A stretch of DNA of 64,000 bases from assembly GCF_000215105.1 (NCBI RefSeq), contig NC_015588.1, forward strand, positions 248,001-312,000, read 5' to 3'. The notes beneath the pieces are model-generated. The model searched no databases and had not been told where the DNA came from. It saw only the letters and a list, made by a program, of their open reading frames with translations. Shown here in pieces: positions 34,265 through 42,606 of this stretch; within the stretch, counting starts at the first letter, position 1, and the number at the start of each line of letters is the position of its first letter. The stretch comes from Isoptericola variabilis 225. Lineage in GTDB: Bacteria > Actinomycetota > Actinomycetes > Actinomycetales > Cellulomonadaceae. The position numbers and the translations under genes were made by a program.

Positions 34265-35302
34265 ATGGAGCTGACCGAGGCACGCGAGACCAAGTCCCAG
34301 CTCGCGGCGTTCGCCCGTGACCTGGCCGAGCAGCACGGTGTGCCCGCGCAGCCGTACGCGCTCGAGGAGGGCGACCCCATGCGGGCGCCGACGATCGCGC
34401 TCGGCATCGCGCTGCAGGACGGCGGCTCCTACGGCATCGCGGTCCGCTACCGGCTCGGCGTCCCGACGGCGCGGGCGATCGTGCGCAAGGTCGCGGCAGA
34501 GGCCGGCGACACGGCCGACGTGCGCCGCACCGGCCGCATCCGCTCGCTCGGCGGCGGTGACGAGGCCGTCAGCCCGCGCCCGCCCGTCGTCACGGCCCAG
34601 GCGCTCGGCGAGACCGACCGCGTACGCCCGCTGCGGCCCGGCGTCTCGATCGCGCACGTCGACGTGACGGCGGGGACGCTCGGCGCGTTCGTCGTGCGCG
34701 CGGGCGACGGGTCCGACGACGCGCCGTACGTCCTGTCGAACTACCACGTGCTCGCCGGGTCGCCCGAGGCGAGGCCGGGGGACGTCGTCGTGCAGCCGGG
34801 ACCGGCCGACGGCGGGTCCGAGCCCGAGGACCGGGTTGGCGAGCTCGCCGAGGTGGTGCCGCTCGCGCGCGGCGAGCGGGCCACCGTGGACGCGGCGCTC
34901 GCGCGGCTCGACGACGGCATCGGCGTCGACCTCGACTACCCGGTGGGGCGGGTCACGACGACGGCGCGCCCGCGCGGTGACGAGGAGGTCGCCAAGATCG
35001 GCCGCACCACCGCGCTGACGCAGGGCCGGGTCACGGCCATCGAGCTCGACGACGTCCTCGTGGGCTACGGCGACGAGCTCGGCGTCCTCGCCTTCGACGA
35101 CCAGATCGAGGTCGAGTCCGCGGGGAGCGGGCCGTTCTCGCGCGGCGGCGACTCCGGCTCGCTGGTGTACCGGGCCGACGGCGTCGCGCTCGGCCTGCTG
35201 TTCGCCGGTTCCGAGACGGGCGGCACCAACGGCACCGGGCTCACGTACGTCAACCCGATCGACACGGTGCTCGAGGCGCTGGGCGTGGGGCTCGCGACCT
35301 GA
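34265..35302 (+). CDS. Trypsin-like (Nal1-like) serine protease without signal peptide
   Basis: A 345-residue chymotrypsin-fold protease. His161 is in YVLSNYHVLAGS, Asp209 in TVDAALARLDD and Ser297 in RGGDSGSLVY, giving a complete triad. KIGRTTALTQGRVTAIELDDV precedes the serine as in Nal1-like cytosolic proteases. No signal peptide or membrane helix is present, so it should act inside the cell. The first 100 residues form a separate domain (ALGIALQDGGSYGIAVRYRL...TGRIRSL) that resembles the whole 73-residue protein encoded at 38701. ATG 34265 is the first start before continuous domain sequence. Substrate unknown. Confidence 0.88.
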   Translation: MELTEARETKSQLAAFARDLAEQHGVPAQPYALEEGDPMRAPTIALGIALQDGGSYGIAVRYRLGVPTARAIVRKVAAEAGDTADVRRTGRIRSLGGGDEAVSPRPPVVTAQALGETDRVRPLRPGVSIAHVDVTAGTLGAFVVRAGDGSDDAPYVLSNYHVLAGSPEARPGDVVVQPGPADGGSEPEDRVGELAEVVPLARGERATVDAALARLDDGIGVDLDYPVGRVTTTARPRGDEEVAKIGRTTALTQGRVTAIELDDVLVGYGDELGVLAFDDQIEVESAGSGPFSRGGDSGSLVYRADGVALGLLFAGSETGGTNGTGLTYVNPIDTVLEALGVGLAT

Positions 35303-35317
35303 CGGGCTGCGCCGTCG

Positions 35318-35749
35318 GCGAACACGCTGCAGTGGTTCGTGCCGGGCGTGATCGTCATGATCTCGCTGTTCGGTACGTCCATGACGGGCTCGAACCTGCT
35401 CTACGAGGTCATGACCGGCTCCTACGAGCGCGTGCTCGCGACGCCGCTCGACCGGTCCGCGATCCTCGTCGGCCGGGCGCTCAAGGAGTTCGCCCCGCTG
35501 CTGGGCGCTCACGGGGCTCGCGCTGCTCGGCATCTTCTGTCCGGGATGATGCTGCCGCTCGAGGCCGGCCCTGGCTGGATGCAGGTCGCGGCGAGGTTCA
35601 ACCCGCTCACGTACATGGTCGACGCCGAGCGCGTGCTGTTCGCAGGTCGCTTCGACGACGCCGCGGTGCTGTGGGGCGTCGTCGCCGCCGCGGCGACGTG
35701 CGTCGTCGGGCTGGTCGTGGGCATCCGCACGACGCGCCGGGTCGTCTGA
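35318..35749 (+). pseudogene. Decayed ABC-2 permease (drug-resistance type)
   Basis: The sequence opens abruptly at ANTLQWFVPGVIVMISLFGTSMTGSNLLYEVMTG, mid-protein for an ABC-2 permease, with no start codon region. After KEFAPLLG the frame changes and bases near 35510-35545 encode ALTGLALLGIFC in another frame, a strand expected about 30 residues further on; then LLSGMMLPLEAGPGW returns in the first frame. Two internal deletions and a lost N-terminal half (about 120 residues) are therefore evident. The C-terminal helix GVVAAAATCVVGLVVG is intact. No ATPase partner gene remains. It is directly downstream of the protease gene. Confidence 0.85.
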
Positions 35750-35758
35750 CCTGGAGCG

Positions 35759-36394
35759 CTACGCGGCCCGGGCGAGCTCGCGGACCCAGCGTCCGTCGTC
35801 GGGCACGAAGCCCATGCGCTCGAGGTAGGCGGCGTCCTTGACGGCGTCGAGGCTGGTGACGACGCGCGTGAAGCCGCGGCCGGTGAAGATGCCGCTGTCG
35901 CGGTGGACGAACTCGCCGGGCGTGAAGTCGCGGAACCGCCTGCTGACCCAGTCGAGCTCGACGACGCCCTCGCCGCCGCCGGCGTCGCGCACCACGACGA
36001 CCCCGACCGTCTCGTCGCCGCGCTGCACGAGGAACGCCGAGCGCCCGGCGGGGTCGGCGTGCGGGTCGAACCCGGGCGACCAGTGGGCGATGTCGTCGGC
36101 GTGGGTCCGCAGCACGTGGCGCAGGTACGCGTCGTCGGGCGCGACCTCGACCACCTCGTACGTCGCGGCGTCGTGCGCCTCGCGGTACAGGCGCACGAGC
36201 CAGTAGACGTTGATGAGGGCGATCGCCCCGTTCATCGCCGCGAACGGCCAGATGGTGAAGATCGCGTTGTAGACCGTCGCGATGACGGAGCCGGTGAGGT
36301 TGAGCCACCGGAAGCGCAGCACGCGCGCCTGCGTGAGCGAGAAGACGATGAGGATCGAGCCGAGCCAGCCGAAGACCTCGAGCCACGGGACCAT
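35759..36394 (-). CDS. YgjV-like membrane domain fused to GNAT-like acyltransferase
   Basis: A 211-residue two-part protein. Residues 1-75 contain two to three membrane segments with LGSILIVFSLTQARVLRFRWLNLTGSVIATVYN, as in YgjV/PnuC-like small membrane proteins. Residues 80-205 resemble a GNAT fold (TVGVVVVRDAGGGEGVVELDWVSRRFRDFTPGEFV, ending AAYLERMGFVPDDGRW). The Q/RxxGxG/A acetyl-CoA loop is not obvious. The IS110 element lies 6 bases upstream of its ATG, so its native promoter is displaced; AGGAG at the element's end now serves as ribosome site. Function unknown. Confidence 0.75.
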   Translation of the reverse strand: MVPWLEVFGWLGSILIVFSLTQARVLRFRWLNLTGSVIATVYNAIFTIWPFAAMNGAIALINVYWLVRLYREAHDAATYEVVEVAPDDAYLRHVLRTHADDIAHWSPGFDPHADPAGRSAFLVQRGDETVGVVVVRDAGGGEGVVELDWVSRRFRDFTPGEFVHRDSGIFTGRGFTRVVTSLDAVKDAAYLERMGFVPDDGRWVRELARAA

Positions 36395-36408
36395 GTGTTT
36401 CTCCTATG

Positions 36409-37464
36409 TCAAGCCGCTGTCGCGTACTGTGCTGCGGCGGCAGCTTGCTGGGCGTTCTTGAGGGTGTTGAACACGACTCGGGCGAGTCGGCGTTTGAGGC
36501 AGCGCAGGGCTTCGGTCTTCGAGTCGCCGGCCGCGAGCCGCTTGTCGTAGTAGGCCTTGCCGAGCCCCCCGAGGCGGATCTGGGTGACGGCGATGCGGTG
36601 CAGGGCCGCATTGAGCTGCCGGTTGCCCGACTTGTTGAGGCGGACCTTGCCGGCGGTGCGTCCGGACCAGACCGGGATCGGCGCGACGCCGGCGTGCATG
36701 GCGTACTTGGCCTCGTGGGCGAACCGGCTGATCCCGGCGGTCTCGCCGAGGATCTTGGCCGCAGTCAGCGGCCCGCAGCCGGGCAGCTCGAGCAGCTCGG
36801 GCGCGAGCTGGTCAGCCAGCTGGGCAATCTCCTTGGCCAGCGCGTCCGCCCGCGCCGTGAGCGCGGCGACGTCGTCGAGCAGCTCGCGGGCCAGGCGGGC
36901 ATCGATGCCTTCGATGCCGGTGAGGAACTCCGCCAGCCGGGCCCGTGTGGACGCCCGGTCCAACGACTGGGGCGCCGGGTCCAGGGCCGGGTCGATCCGG
37001 TGCAGGTGCCAGCGCAGCCGGTTGATGATCGCGGTGCGCTGCCGCACCAGGTCCTCGCGGTGGTCGACCAGCAGCTTGACCTCCCGCGACGCCTCGTCAT
37101 GGGACGCGGCGGGCAGGTCGGGCTCGCGCAGCACCGCACGGGCCACGGCCAGGGCGTCGATCGGGTCCGACTTGCCCCGGGTGCGGGCGACCCGGCGCTG
37201 CTCGGCCATCATCTTCGGCGGCACCCGCACCACCTGCTGCCCGGCGTCCAGCAGGTCCAGCTCCAGGCGGGCCGACAGGTGCCGGCAGTCCTCGACGCCC
37301 CACCGCAGGTCAGTCCCGAACGTCGACTCGGCCCAGCGCACCGCCTTGTCATGACCCTGGGCATCGGCCTTCACCGTCAGCTGGCCGAGCCGGCGGCCGG
37401 CCGGGTCGACCGCGACGAACGTGTGCGAACGCTTGTGGACATCGGCACCGACAACGACAACCAT
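36409..37464 (-). CDS. IS110-family DEDD transposase
   Basis: A 351-residue recombinase that appears intact. The RuvC-like N-domain begins VVVVGADVHKRSHTFVAVDPAG (first Asp), with VEDCRHLSARL and GKSDPIDALAVARAVL supplying the other acidic residues. The C-terminal Tnp_20 domain reads ELPGCGPLTAAKILGETAG and KYAMHAGVAPIPVWSGRTAGK, with the catalytic-serine region, then RLNKSGNRQLNAALHRIA. GAGGAGG lies before the ATG at 37464. In this family the recombinase works with a bridge RNA from the leader. The stop codon overlaps the element's terminal sequence. Confidence 0.95.
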   Translation of the reverse strand: MVVVVGADVHKRSHTFVAVDPAGRRLGQLTVKADAQGHDKAVRWAESTFGTDLRWGVEDCRHLSARLELDLLDAGQQVVRVPPKMMAEQRRVARTRGKSDPIDALAVARAVLREPDLPAASHDEASREVKLLVDHREDLVRQRTAIINRLRWHLHRIDPALDPAPQSLDRASTRARLAEFLTGIEGIDARLARELLDDVAALTARADALAKEIAQLADQLAPELLELPGCGPLTAAKILGETAGISRFAHEAKYAMHAGVAPIPVWSGRTAGKVRLNKSGNRQLNAALHRIAVTQIRLGGLGKAYYDKRLAAGDSKTEALRCLKRRLARVVFNTLKNAQQAAAAAQYATAA

Positions 37465-37507
37465 GGTGGTTGCCTCCTCTCACCTGATCAGTGACGGGGA
37501 CGGTCGG

Positions 37508-37659
37508 ACCGGCCGGCGGACACATCTCAGTGGGGGCGACGCCACGCTCCTATCAAGTCACGCCGGCCGGTCCCTTCACACCCGGCGCCGGCACAACGCA
37601 TGCAGGTCAGGCCACAGGCCGACACCGAGGCTATGAGCCAGGCACCAGACGTGAAGGGA
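37508..37659 (-). ncRNA. Putative IS110 bridge RNA
   Basis: Read on the minus strand, two stem-loops follow one another upstream of the transposase. The first is closed by TCCCTTCAC (37571-37579) with GTGAAGGGA (37651-37659) and has a 71-base internal loop. The second is closed by ACCGGCCGGCG (37508-37518) with its perfect partner 37561-37571 and has a 42-base loop. The second loop contains CTTGATAGGAG (minus strand), nearly identical to CTTGACATAGGAG at the element's 3' end. Order and content match target-binding then donor-binding loops of IS621-type bridge RNAs. True RNA ends are unknown and probably extend beyond both limits. Confidence 0.65.
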
Positions 37660-37719
37660 TCCAACCACCGCAACCGCGGCACATCCACCCTCACACTGAC
37701 CCGAGGGTAGGGCCGCCCG

Positions 37720-38556
37720 TCACCGGTCGGTGCGGTTCTCCTCGTCTGGGTGGGAGCCGGTGCGCTCGCCACGGTCGAGCGCCGTGATCGCGGCCATCTC
37801 GTCGGCGTCCAGGGCGAAGTCGAAGATCCGCGCGTTCTCCTCGATGCGCGACGGCGTCGCGGACTTGGGGAACACGACGTCGCCGCGCTGCACGTGCCAG
37901 CGCAGGACGACCTGGGCCGGCGTGCGGCCGTGCGCGTCGGCGATGCGGGCGAGGGTCGGCTCGTCGAGGACACGTCCCCGGCCGAGCGGCGACCACGCCT
38001 CGGTCACGATGCCGTGCTCGCGGTCGAACGCGCGCACCTCCTCGTTGCCGAACCAGGGGTGCACCTCGACCTGGTTGACCGCCGGGACCACGGTGCCGGC
38101 GTCGAGCACCCGGCGCAGGTGGTTCGGCTGGAAGTTGGAGACGCCGATCGCGCGGGCGCGGCCGGAGCGGTAGATCTCCTCGAGCGCGCCCCACGCCTCG
38201 GTGTAGCGGTCGAGCGCGGGCAGCGGCCAGTGGATGAGGAAGAGGTCGACGAGCTCGAGCTGCAGCTCCTCGAGCGTGCGGTCGAACGCCGCGAGCGCGT
38301 CGTCGTGCGCGTGGAAGGCGTTGTTGAGCTTGCTCGTGACGAAGAGCTCGTCGCGGGGGATGCCCGACGCCGCGACCGCCTCGCCGACGGCGCGCTCGTT
38401 GCGGTACATCTGCGCGGTGTCGACGTGCCGGTAGCCGGCCTCGAACGCGCGCAGCACGAGGTCGCGTGTCTCCTCGGCGGGCAGCTTGTACGTGCCGAAC
38501 CCGAGCTGCGGGACGGGGACGCCGTTGTTGAGGGTGATGCTGGGGATCGCGGTCAC
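37720..38556 (-). CDS. Aldo/keto reductase
   Basis: A 278-residue AKR (AKR5-like, 2,5-diketogluconate reductase group). Catalytic residues are visible: Asp and Tyr in YRHVDTAQMYRNE, Lys in LFVTSKL and His in FLIHWPLP. NNGVPVPQLGFGTYKL opens the barrel, and VFPKSATPSRIEEN near the end binds the NADPH 2'-phosphate. It should reduce carbonyl compounds with NADPH; the natural substrate is unknown. Start GTG 38556 (TAIPSITLNNG) is chosen because homologous sequence begins there. Its 3' end abuts the IS110 element. Confidence 0.92.
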   Translation of the reverse strand: MTAIPSITLNNGVPVPQLGFGTYKLPAEETRDLVLRAFEAGYRHVDTAQMYRNERAVGEAVAASGIPRDELFVTSKLNNAFHAHDDALAAFDRTLEELQLELVDLFLIHWPLPALDRYTEAWGALEEIYRSGRARAIGVSNFQPNHLRRVLDAGTVVPAVNQVEVHPWFGNEEVRAFDREHGIVTEAWSPLGRGRVLDEPTLARIADAHGRTPAQVVLRWHVQRGDVVFPKSATPSRIEENARIFDFALDADEMAAITALDRGERTGSHPDEENRTDR

Positions 38557-38700
38557 CGTCCCATCCTCACCGATGTGACCCTGCGTCACGGACCCGGAAT
38601 GGCACCGGGCCGGTCGGACGTTCCTGAGAGTCACGGACCGGCCGCAGCGGCGGCGCGGTCTGGACACGCGGGGGAGAATGGAGCGCAGGAGGTGCATCCC

Positions 38701-38922
38701 ATGGTCACGATCGACCAGGCCCGCGCCGCCAAGGCTGAGCTCCGCAAGGCGGTCGACGGCGTCGACGGCGTGTGCGGGGTCGGGCTGGCCCAACGCGGCA
38801 GCGACACCGACTGGGTGCTGCAGGTGAACGTCGAGAACGCGCGCGCCCGCAAGGACGTGCCGCCCGTCGTCGAGGGCGTGCCCGTGCGCGTGCACGTCGT
38901 GGGACCGGTCCGCGCGCTGTAG
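38701..38922 (+). CDS. Stand-alone copy of the protease N-terminal domain
   Basis: A 73-residue soluble protein, MVTIDQARAAKAELR..., with a well-formed ribosome site GCAGGAGGTG before the ATG. Its layout (a helix, GVGLAQRGSDTDWVLQVNVEN, then VPVRVHVVGPVRAL) parallels the first 100 residues of the trypsin-like protease at 34265 (TKSQLAAFARDL, ALGIALQDGGSYGIAVRYRL, TGRIRSL). Such a free pro-domain could bind or inhibit the protease, although this is inference. It is divergent from the aldo/keto reductase gene. Confidence 0.75.
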   Translation: MVTIDQARAAKAELRKAVDGVDGVCGVGLAQRGSDTDWVLQVNVENARARKDVPPVVEGVPVRVHVVGPVRAL

Positions 38923-38933
38923 GCGACCGCCGG

Positions 38934-39047
38934 TCACCCACGCGGCGGTAGGAGGGCGCCCCAGCCGTCGTAGGTCGCGGCGAGCTCGTGCGCCAGACGC
39001 ACGTGCTTCTCGGTCAGGTCCTCGACGGCGGTCATGGAGACAGCCAT
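38934..39047 (-). pseudogene. C-terminal remnant, RraB-like
   Basis: A frame of 37 codons reads MAVSMTAVEDLTEKHVRLAHELAATYDGWG and stops at 38934. The ending (A-x-x-Y-D-G-W) resembles the C-terminus of RraB-type ribonuclease E inhibitors, which are normally over 100 residues. No N-terminal part is visible upstream. It is either a truncated relic or a very short gene; the family name is tentative. Confidence 0.4.
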
Positions 39048-39176
39048 CGGGGTCGTCGCCCGCACCACCCAGGGAGTCCTGCGGAAGAGGCGTCGCCGGC
39101 CTGCGTCGATCTCGCGGCAGGGAGCTGGCGGGTGCCCGGTTACAGCCTGGGTTCCGGGCGGCTGCACAATGACCCG

Positions 39177-41138
39177 GTGAGCACCACCTCCCTCCCCAAG
39201 GTCCGCGCCTCCGAGCTCGTCGGTCGCGGCTGGCTCAACACGGGCGGTCGCACGATCACGCTCGCGGACCTGCGCGGCAAGATCGTCCTCCTCGACTTCT
39301 GGACCTTCTGCTGCATCAACTGCCTGCACGTGCTCGACGAGCTGCGCGAGCTCGAGGAGCAGTTCCGGGACGTCCTCGTCGTCGTGGGCGTGCACTCGCC
39401 GAAGTTCGAGCACGAAGCGGACCCGGTGGCGCTCGCGGCGGCCGTCGAGCGGTACGAGGTGCACCACCCGGTGCTCGACGACCCGGAGCTCGTGACCTGG
39501 GGCTCGTACACGGCCCGCGCGTGGCCCACGCTCGTCGTCGTCGACCCCGAGGGCTACGTCGTCGCGCAGATGGCCGGCGAGGGGCACGCGTCGGCGATCG
39601 CGGCGCTCGTGCGCGAGCTCGTCGGCGAGCACGAGGCCAAGGGGACCCTGCACCGCGGCGACGCGCCGTACGTGCCGCCGGAGCCGACGTCGGGCACGCT
39701 GCGGTTCCCGGCCAAGGCGGTCGCGCTGCCGAACGGCAACCTGCTCGTGGCCGACGCCGGGCACCACTCGCTCGCCGAGCTCGCGCCCGACGGCGAGACG
39801 CTCGTGCGGCGCATCGGCTCGGGCGCGCGTGGGCTCGTCGACGGCGCGGCCGACGTCGCGCGGTTCAGCGAGCCGAACGGCCTGTGCCTCGTGCCGGAGG
39901 TGCTGCGCGCGACGCTGGGCTACGACGTCCTCGTCGCCGACACGGTCAACCACGCGCTGCGCGGTGTCCGGCTCGAGACGGGCGAGGTCACCACGGTCGC
40001 CGGGACGGGCGAGCAGTTCATGGTCGGGGGACCGGAGAACGTCCTGCCCGACGACGGCGGCCCGGCCCTGGCGTTCGACCCCGCCGAGACGTACCCGGCC
40101 CGGTCGGTGCGGCTCAGCTCGCCGTGGGACGTGGCGTGGTCCGAGGAGCTCGGCGCGTTCGTCGTCGCGATGGCGGGGAACCACACGCTGTGGGCCTTCG
40201 AGCCTGGCCCCGAGAGCGGCACCGTCCGCCTGCTCGCGGGCACGATGAACGAGGGCCTCGAGGACGGGCCGGGCGGGACGGCGTGGTTCGCGCAGCCCTC
40301 GGGCCTCGCGCCGGTCCTGGGCTCCGACGCTGACGGCTCGCTCTGGCTCGCCGACGCCGAGACGTCCGCCCTGCGGCTCGTCACGCCGGCCGCGGACGGT
40401 CAGGTGCAGGTGCGCACCGCCGTCGGGCAGGGGCTGTTCGACTTCGGCCACCGCGACGGCGCGGCGGACCAGGCGCTGCTGCAGCACCCGCTGGGCGTCG
40501 CGGCCCTCTCGGACGGGTCGGCCGTCGTCGCGGACACGTACAACGGGGCGCTGCGCCGGTACGACCCCGCCTCGAACGAGGTCACGACGCTCGCGAGCGG
40601 TCTCGCCGAGCCGTCGGACGTCGTCGTGCAGGTCGGGGGCGACGCGGTGCACCTGCTCGTGGTCGAGTCGACGGCGCACCGCCTCACGCGCATCGCGCTG
40701 CCCGCCGGCCTCGCGGGCGAGGTGCTCGACGGCGGAGCGCATCGCGTGGCACGCCCCGCGACCGAGATCGGCGCCGGCTCTCTGCGCCTCGAGGTGCCGT
40801 TCGTCCCCGCGCCGGGCCAGAAGCTCGACGACCGCTGGGGCCCGTCGACCTCGCTGCGCGTGAGCGCCACGCCGCCCGAGCTGCTGCTCGACGGCGCGGG
40901 CGACGGCGTCGAGCTGCACCGCGACCTCGTCATCAACCCGGAGGTGACCGAGGGTGTCCTGCACGTGACCGCCAAGGCGGCGTCGTGCGACCTGCCGCCG
41001 GAGGACCAGCCGCTCGGGCCCGACGGCGAGCCGGAGGACTTCTTCCCCGCGTGCCACCTCGCGCAGCAGGACTGGGGCGTGCCGGTGCGCGTCGTCGACG
41101 GCGGCACGTCCCGTCTCGACCTGCCTCTGCGGGGGTGA
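39177..41138 (+). CDS. Thioredoxin-like / NHL-repeat protein (NHLRC2-like)
   Basis: A 653-residue cytosolic protein. Residues 1-160 form a thioredoxin fold with LLDFWTFCCINCLHVLDEL, where CINC replaces the usual CGPC, and a cis-Pro in RAWPTLVVV. Residues 175-500 contain NHL beta-propeller strands (FPAKAVALPNGNLLVADAGHHSL, YDVLVADTVNHALRGV, GDGSLWLADAE-like strands). A C-terminal beta domain follows. This is the architecture of NHLRC2 proteins, whose biochemical role is unsettled. GTG 39177 is chosen because the thioredoxin domain begins there. It stands alone, with asparaginase downstream. Confidence 0.88.
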   Translation: MSTTSLPKVRASELVGRGWLNTGGRTITLADLRGKIVLLDFWTFCCINCLHVLDELRELEEQFRDVLVVVGVHSPKFEHEADPVALAAAVERYEVHHPVLDDPELVTWGSYTARAWPTLVVVDPEGYVVAQMAGEGHASAIAALVRELVGEHEAKGTLHRGDAPYVPPEPTSGTLRFPAKAVALPNGNLLVADAGHHSLAELAPDGETLVRRIGSGARGLVDGAADVARFSEPNGLCLVPEVLRATLGYDVLVADTVNHALRGVRLETGEVTTVAGTGEQFMVGGPENVLPDDGGPALAFDPAETYPARSVRLSSPWDVAWSEELGAFVVAMAGNHTLWAFEPGPESGTVRLLAGTMNEGLEDGPGGTAWFAQPSGLAPVLGSDADGSLWLADAETSALRLVTPAADGQVQVRTAVGQGLFDFGHRDGAADQALLQHPLGVAALSDGSAVVADTYNGALRRYDPASNEVTTLASGLAEPSDVVVQVGGDAVHLLVVESTAHRLTRIALPAGLAGEVLDGGAHRVARPATEIGAGSLRLEVPFVPAPGQKLDDRWGPSTSLRVSATPPELLLDGAGDGVELHRDLVINPEVTEGVLHVTAKAASCDLPPEDQPLGPDGEPEDFFPACHLAQQDWGVPVRVVDGGTSRLDLPLRG

Positions 41139-41231
41139 CGCGGGCGCCGGCCGACCGTCGCGAGACGGCCGTTCGGCGTTCGAAACGATTCGGAAATGGG
41201 TCGGTAGCGCGCGGTCGGTAGGAATGCCGGC

Positions 41232-42536
41232 ATGAGCACCGACGAGATGAACCCCCGGTCCCGCGTCAGGTCGATCCTCGGCCGCTGGGTCGCCCCTGCC
41301 GCCGTCGCAGCGCTGGTTGCCGGCGCGGTCACGCACGTGACGGCCCCGGACCCGGCGCCTGCGGCCGCACCCGTCACGGTCGAGTCGCCGACGACGTCGG
41401 CGCGCTACGATGCGGCGGTCGCGTCCGTCGCCGCCATGGCCAAGAACGGCACCAAGCCCAAGGTCACCCTCGTGGCGACCGGCGGCACGATCGCGGGCGT
41501 CGCCCAGGGTCGCGACACGTTCTCGAGCTATCGCGCGGGGACGATCACGGGCGAGGAGCTCGTCGCGCAGCTTCAGCCCGAGCTCGGGGCCATCGCGGAC
41601 GTGGACGTCGTCCAGTTCGGTAACTCGGGCTCGTCTGGCTACACGATCGCGCAGTTCCACGCGCTCACCCGCACGGTCGAGGACGCTCTCAAGGGCTCGG
41701 ACGGGGTGGTCGTCACCACGGGAACGGACACGCAGGAGGAGTTCGCGTACTGGCTCGACCTCACCGTCCAGTCGCAGAAGCCGGTGGTCACCACCGGTGC
41801 GATGCGGCCGTGGCAGGACGGCGAGGGTGACCAGGTCTTCGGTGCCGACGGCCCCGCCAACCTCTACAACGCGGTCAAGCTCGCGGCGAGCCAGGCGACG
41901 TTCTGCTACGGCACGGTCCTCATGCTCAACGACGAGATCCACGCGGCCCGCGACGTCACCAAGACGAACTCGTACCGCATGGACACCTTCCAGTCCCGTG
42001 AGTACGGCGTCCTCGGCTGGGTCGACCAGAACGACATCACCCTCGGCCGGGCCACGCCGCGTGTCCAGGCGTGCGACCGACCTCAGGACTGGATGACGCC
42101 GTTCGACCTGTCGACCGTCGAGGGCAGTGAGATCGCGCGCACGGAGATCGTGTACTCGTACCAGGAGGCCGGTGGCGAGTCGATCGCCGCGTTCCACCAG
42201 GCGGGAGTCGACGGCATCGTCACGGCGGGCACCGGCGCCGGCGGGATCTCGCGGGCGATGGGCCAGGCGCGCACCGCCGCGGCGAACGACGGCGTGGTCT
42301 TCCTGACGACGACCCGTACGGGTTCGGGCTCGGTGTACGGCGGGAGCGGCAACGTCATCGCGGGCGGCGACCTCACGCCCATCAAGGCGCGGCTCCTGCT
42401 GGCGCTCTCGCTGACGTTCAGCGACGACGTCGAGCAGGTGCGCACCTGGGTGGAGCAGGTCGGCAACCCGGAGTTCACGCCGACCGGCCGGGGCAACGGC
42501 AACGCGTCGCCGAAGTCCGCGACGCCGGGTGCCTGA
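41232..42536 (+). CDS. Type II L-asparaginase, exported
   Basis: A 434-residue asparaginase that deamidates asparagine outside the membrane. A signal-like region (WVAPAAVAALVAGAVTHVTAP, about residues 19-39) precedes the mature enzyme. The two active-site threonines are in VATGGTIAG and VVTTGTDTQEEFAYWLDL (the usual residue after TDT is Leu or Met; here Gln). NDEIHAARDVTKTNSYRMDTFQS is the flexible-loop partner and ATGSGS-type sequence is replaced by TRTGSGSVYGGSG near the C-terminus. The ATG at 41232 gives an N-terminus with an Arg pair before the hydrophobic stretch. A hairpin terminator follows. Confidence 0.93.
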   Translation: MSTDEMNPRSRVRSILGRWVAPAAVAALVAGAVTHVTAPDPAPAAAPVTVESPTTSARYDAAVASVAAMAKNGTKPKVTLVATGGTIAGVAQGRDTFSSYRAGTITGEELVAQLQPELGAIADVDVVQFGNSGSSGYTIAQFHALTRTVEDALKGSDGVVVTTGTDTQEEFAYWLDLTVQSQKPVVTTGAMRPWQDGEGDQVFGADGPANLYNAVKLAASQATFCYGTVLMLNDEIHAARDVTKTNSYRMDTFQSREYGVLGWVDQNDITLGRATPRVQACDRPQDWMTPFDLSTVEGSEIARTEIVYSYQEAGGESIAAFHQAGVDGIVTAGTGAGGISRAMGQARTAAANDGVVFLTTTRTGSGSVYGGSGNVIAGGDLTPIKARLLLALSLTFSDDVEQVRTWVEQVGNPEFTPTGRGNGNASPKSATPGA

Positions 42537-42550
42537 GCCACCACACGAGT

Positions 42551-42587
42551 CGAACGGCCCTGCACCCCGTGGGTGCGGGGCCGTTCG
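42551..42587 (+). terminator. Terminator after the asparaginase gene
   Basis: CGAACGGCCC at 42551-42560 pairs with GGGCCGTTCG at 42578-42587, with an inner stem of GCACCC/GGGTGC. It begins 14 bases after the stop and is the only hairpin before the kinase gene. No T tract follows, as is common in this genome. Confidence 0.8.
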
Positions 42588-42606
42588 CCGCGGCTAGGCT
42601 CCCCGC

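Larger units (their letters stand above)
36401..37700 (-). mobile_element. IS110-family insertion element
   Basis: About 1.3 kb: a DEDD transposase gene preceded by a structured leader of roughly 200 bases. IS110 elements have no terminal inverted repeats and make no target duplication, so ends are estimated. The 3' end lies at or near 36401 (CTCCTATGTCAAG, overlapping the transposase stop); the 5' end is near 37700, before the aldo/keto reductase stop. A near-copy of the terminal sequence, CTCCTATCAAG, is at 37547-37557 within the leader. The insertion separates the YgjV-like gene from whatever preceded it. Confidence 0.82.

Noticed and set aside
35318..35749. Functional short ABC-2 permease
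   Set aside because: It lacks the N-terminal half and has two internal losses, with a conserved strand left in another frame.
38934..42197. A very long open frame on the minus strand across the thioredoxin/NHL and asparaginase genes
   Set aside because: It is antisense to two clear genes, is Arg/Gly/Pro/His-rich with no domain, and results from strong GC3 bias. Only its last codons overlap a possible RraB-like remnant.
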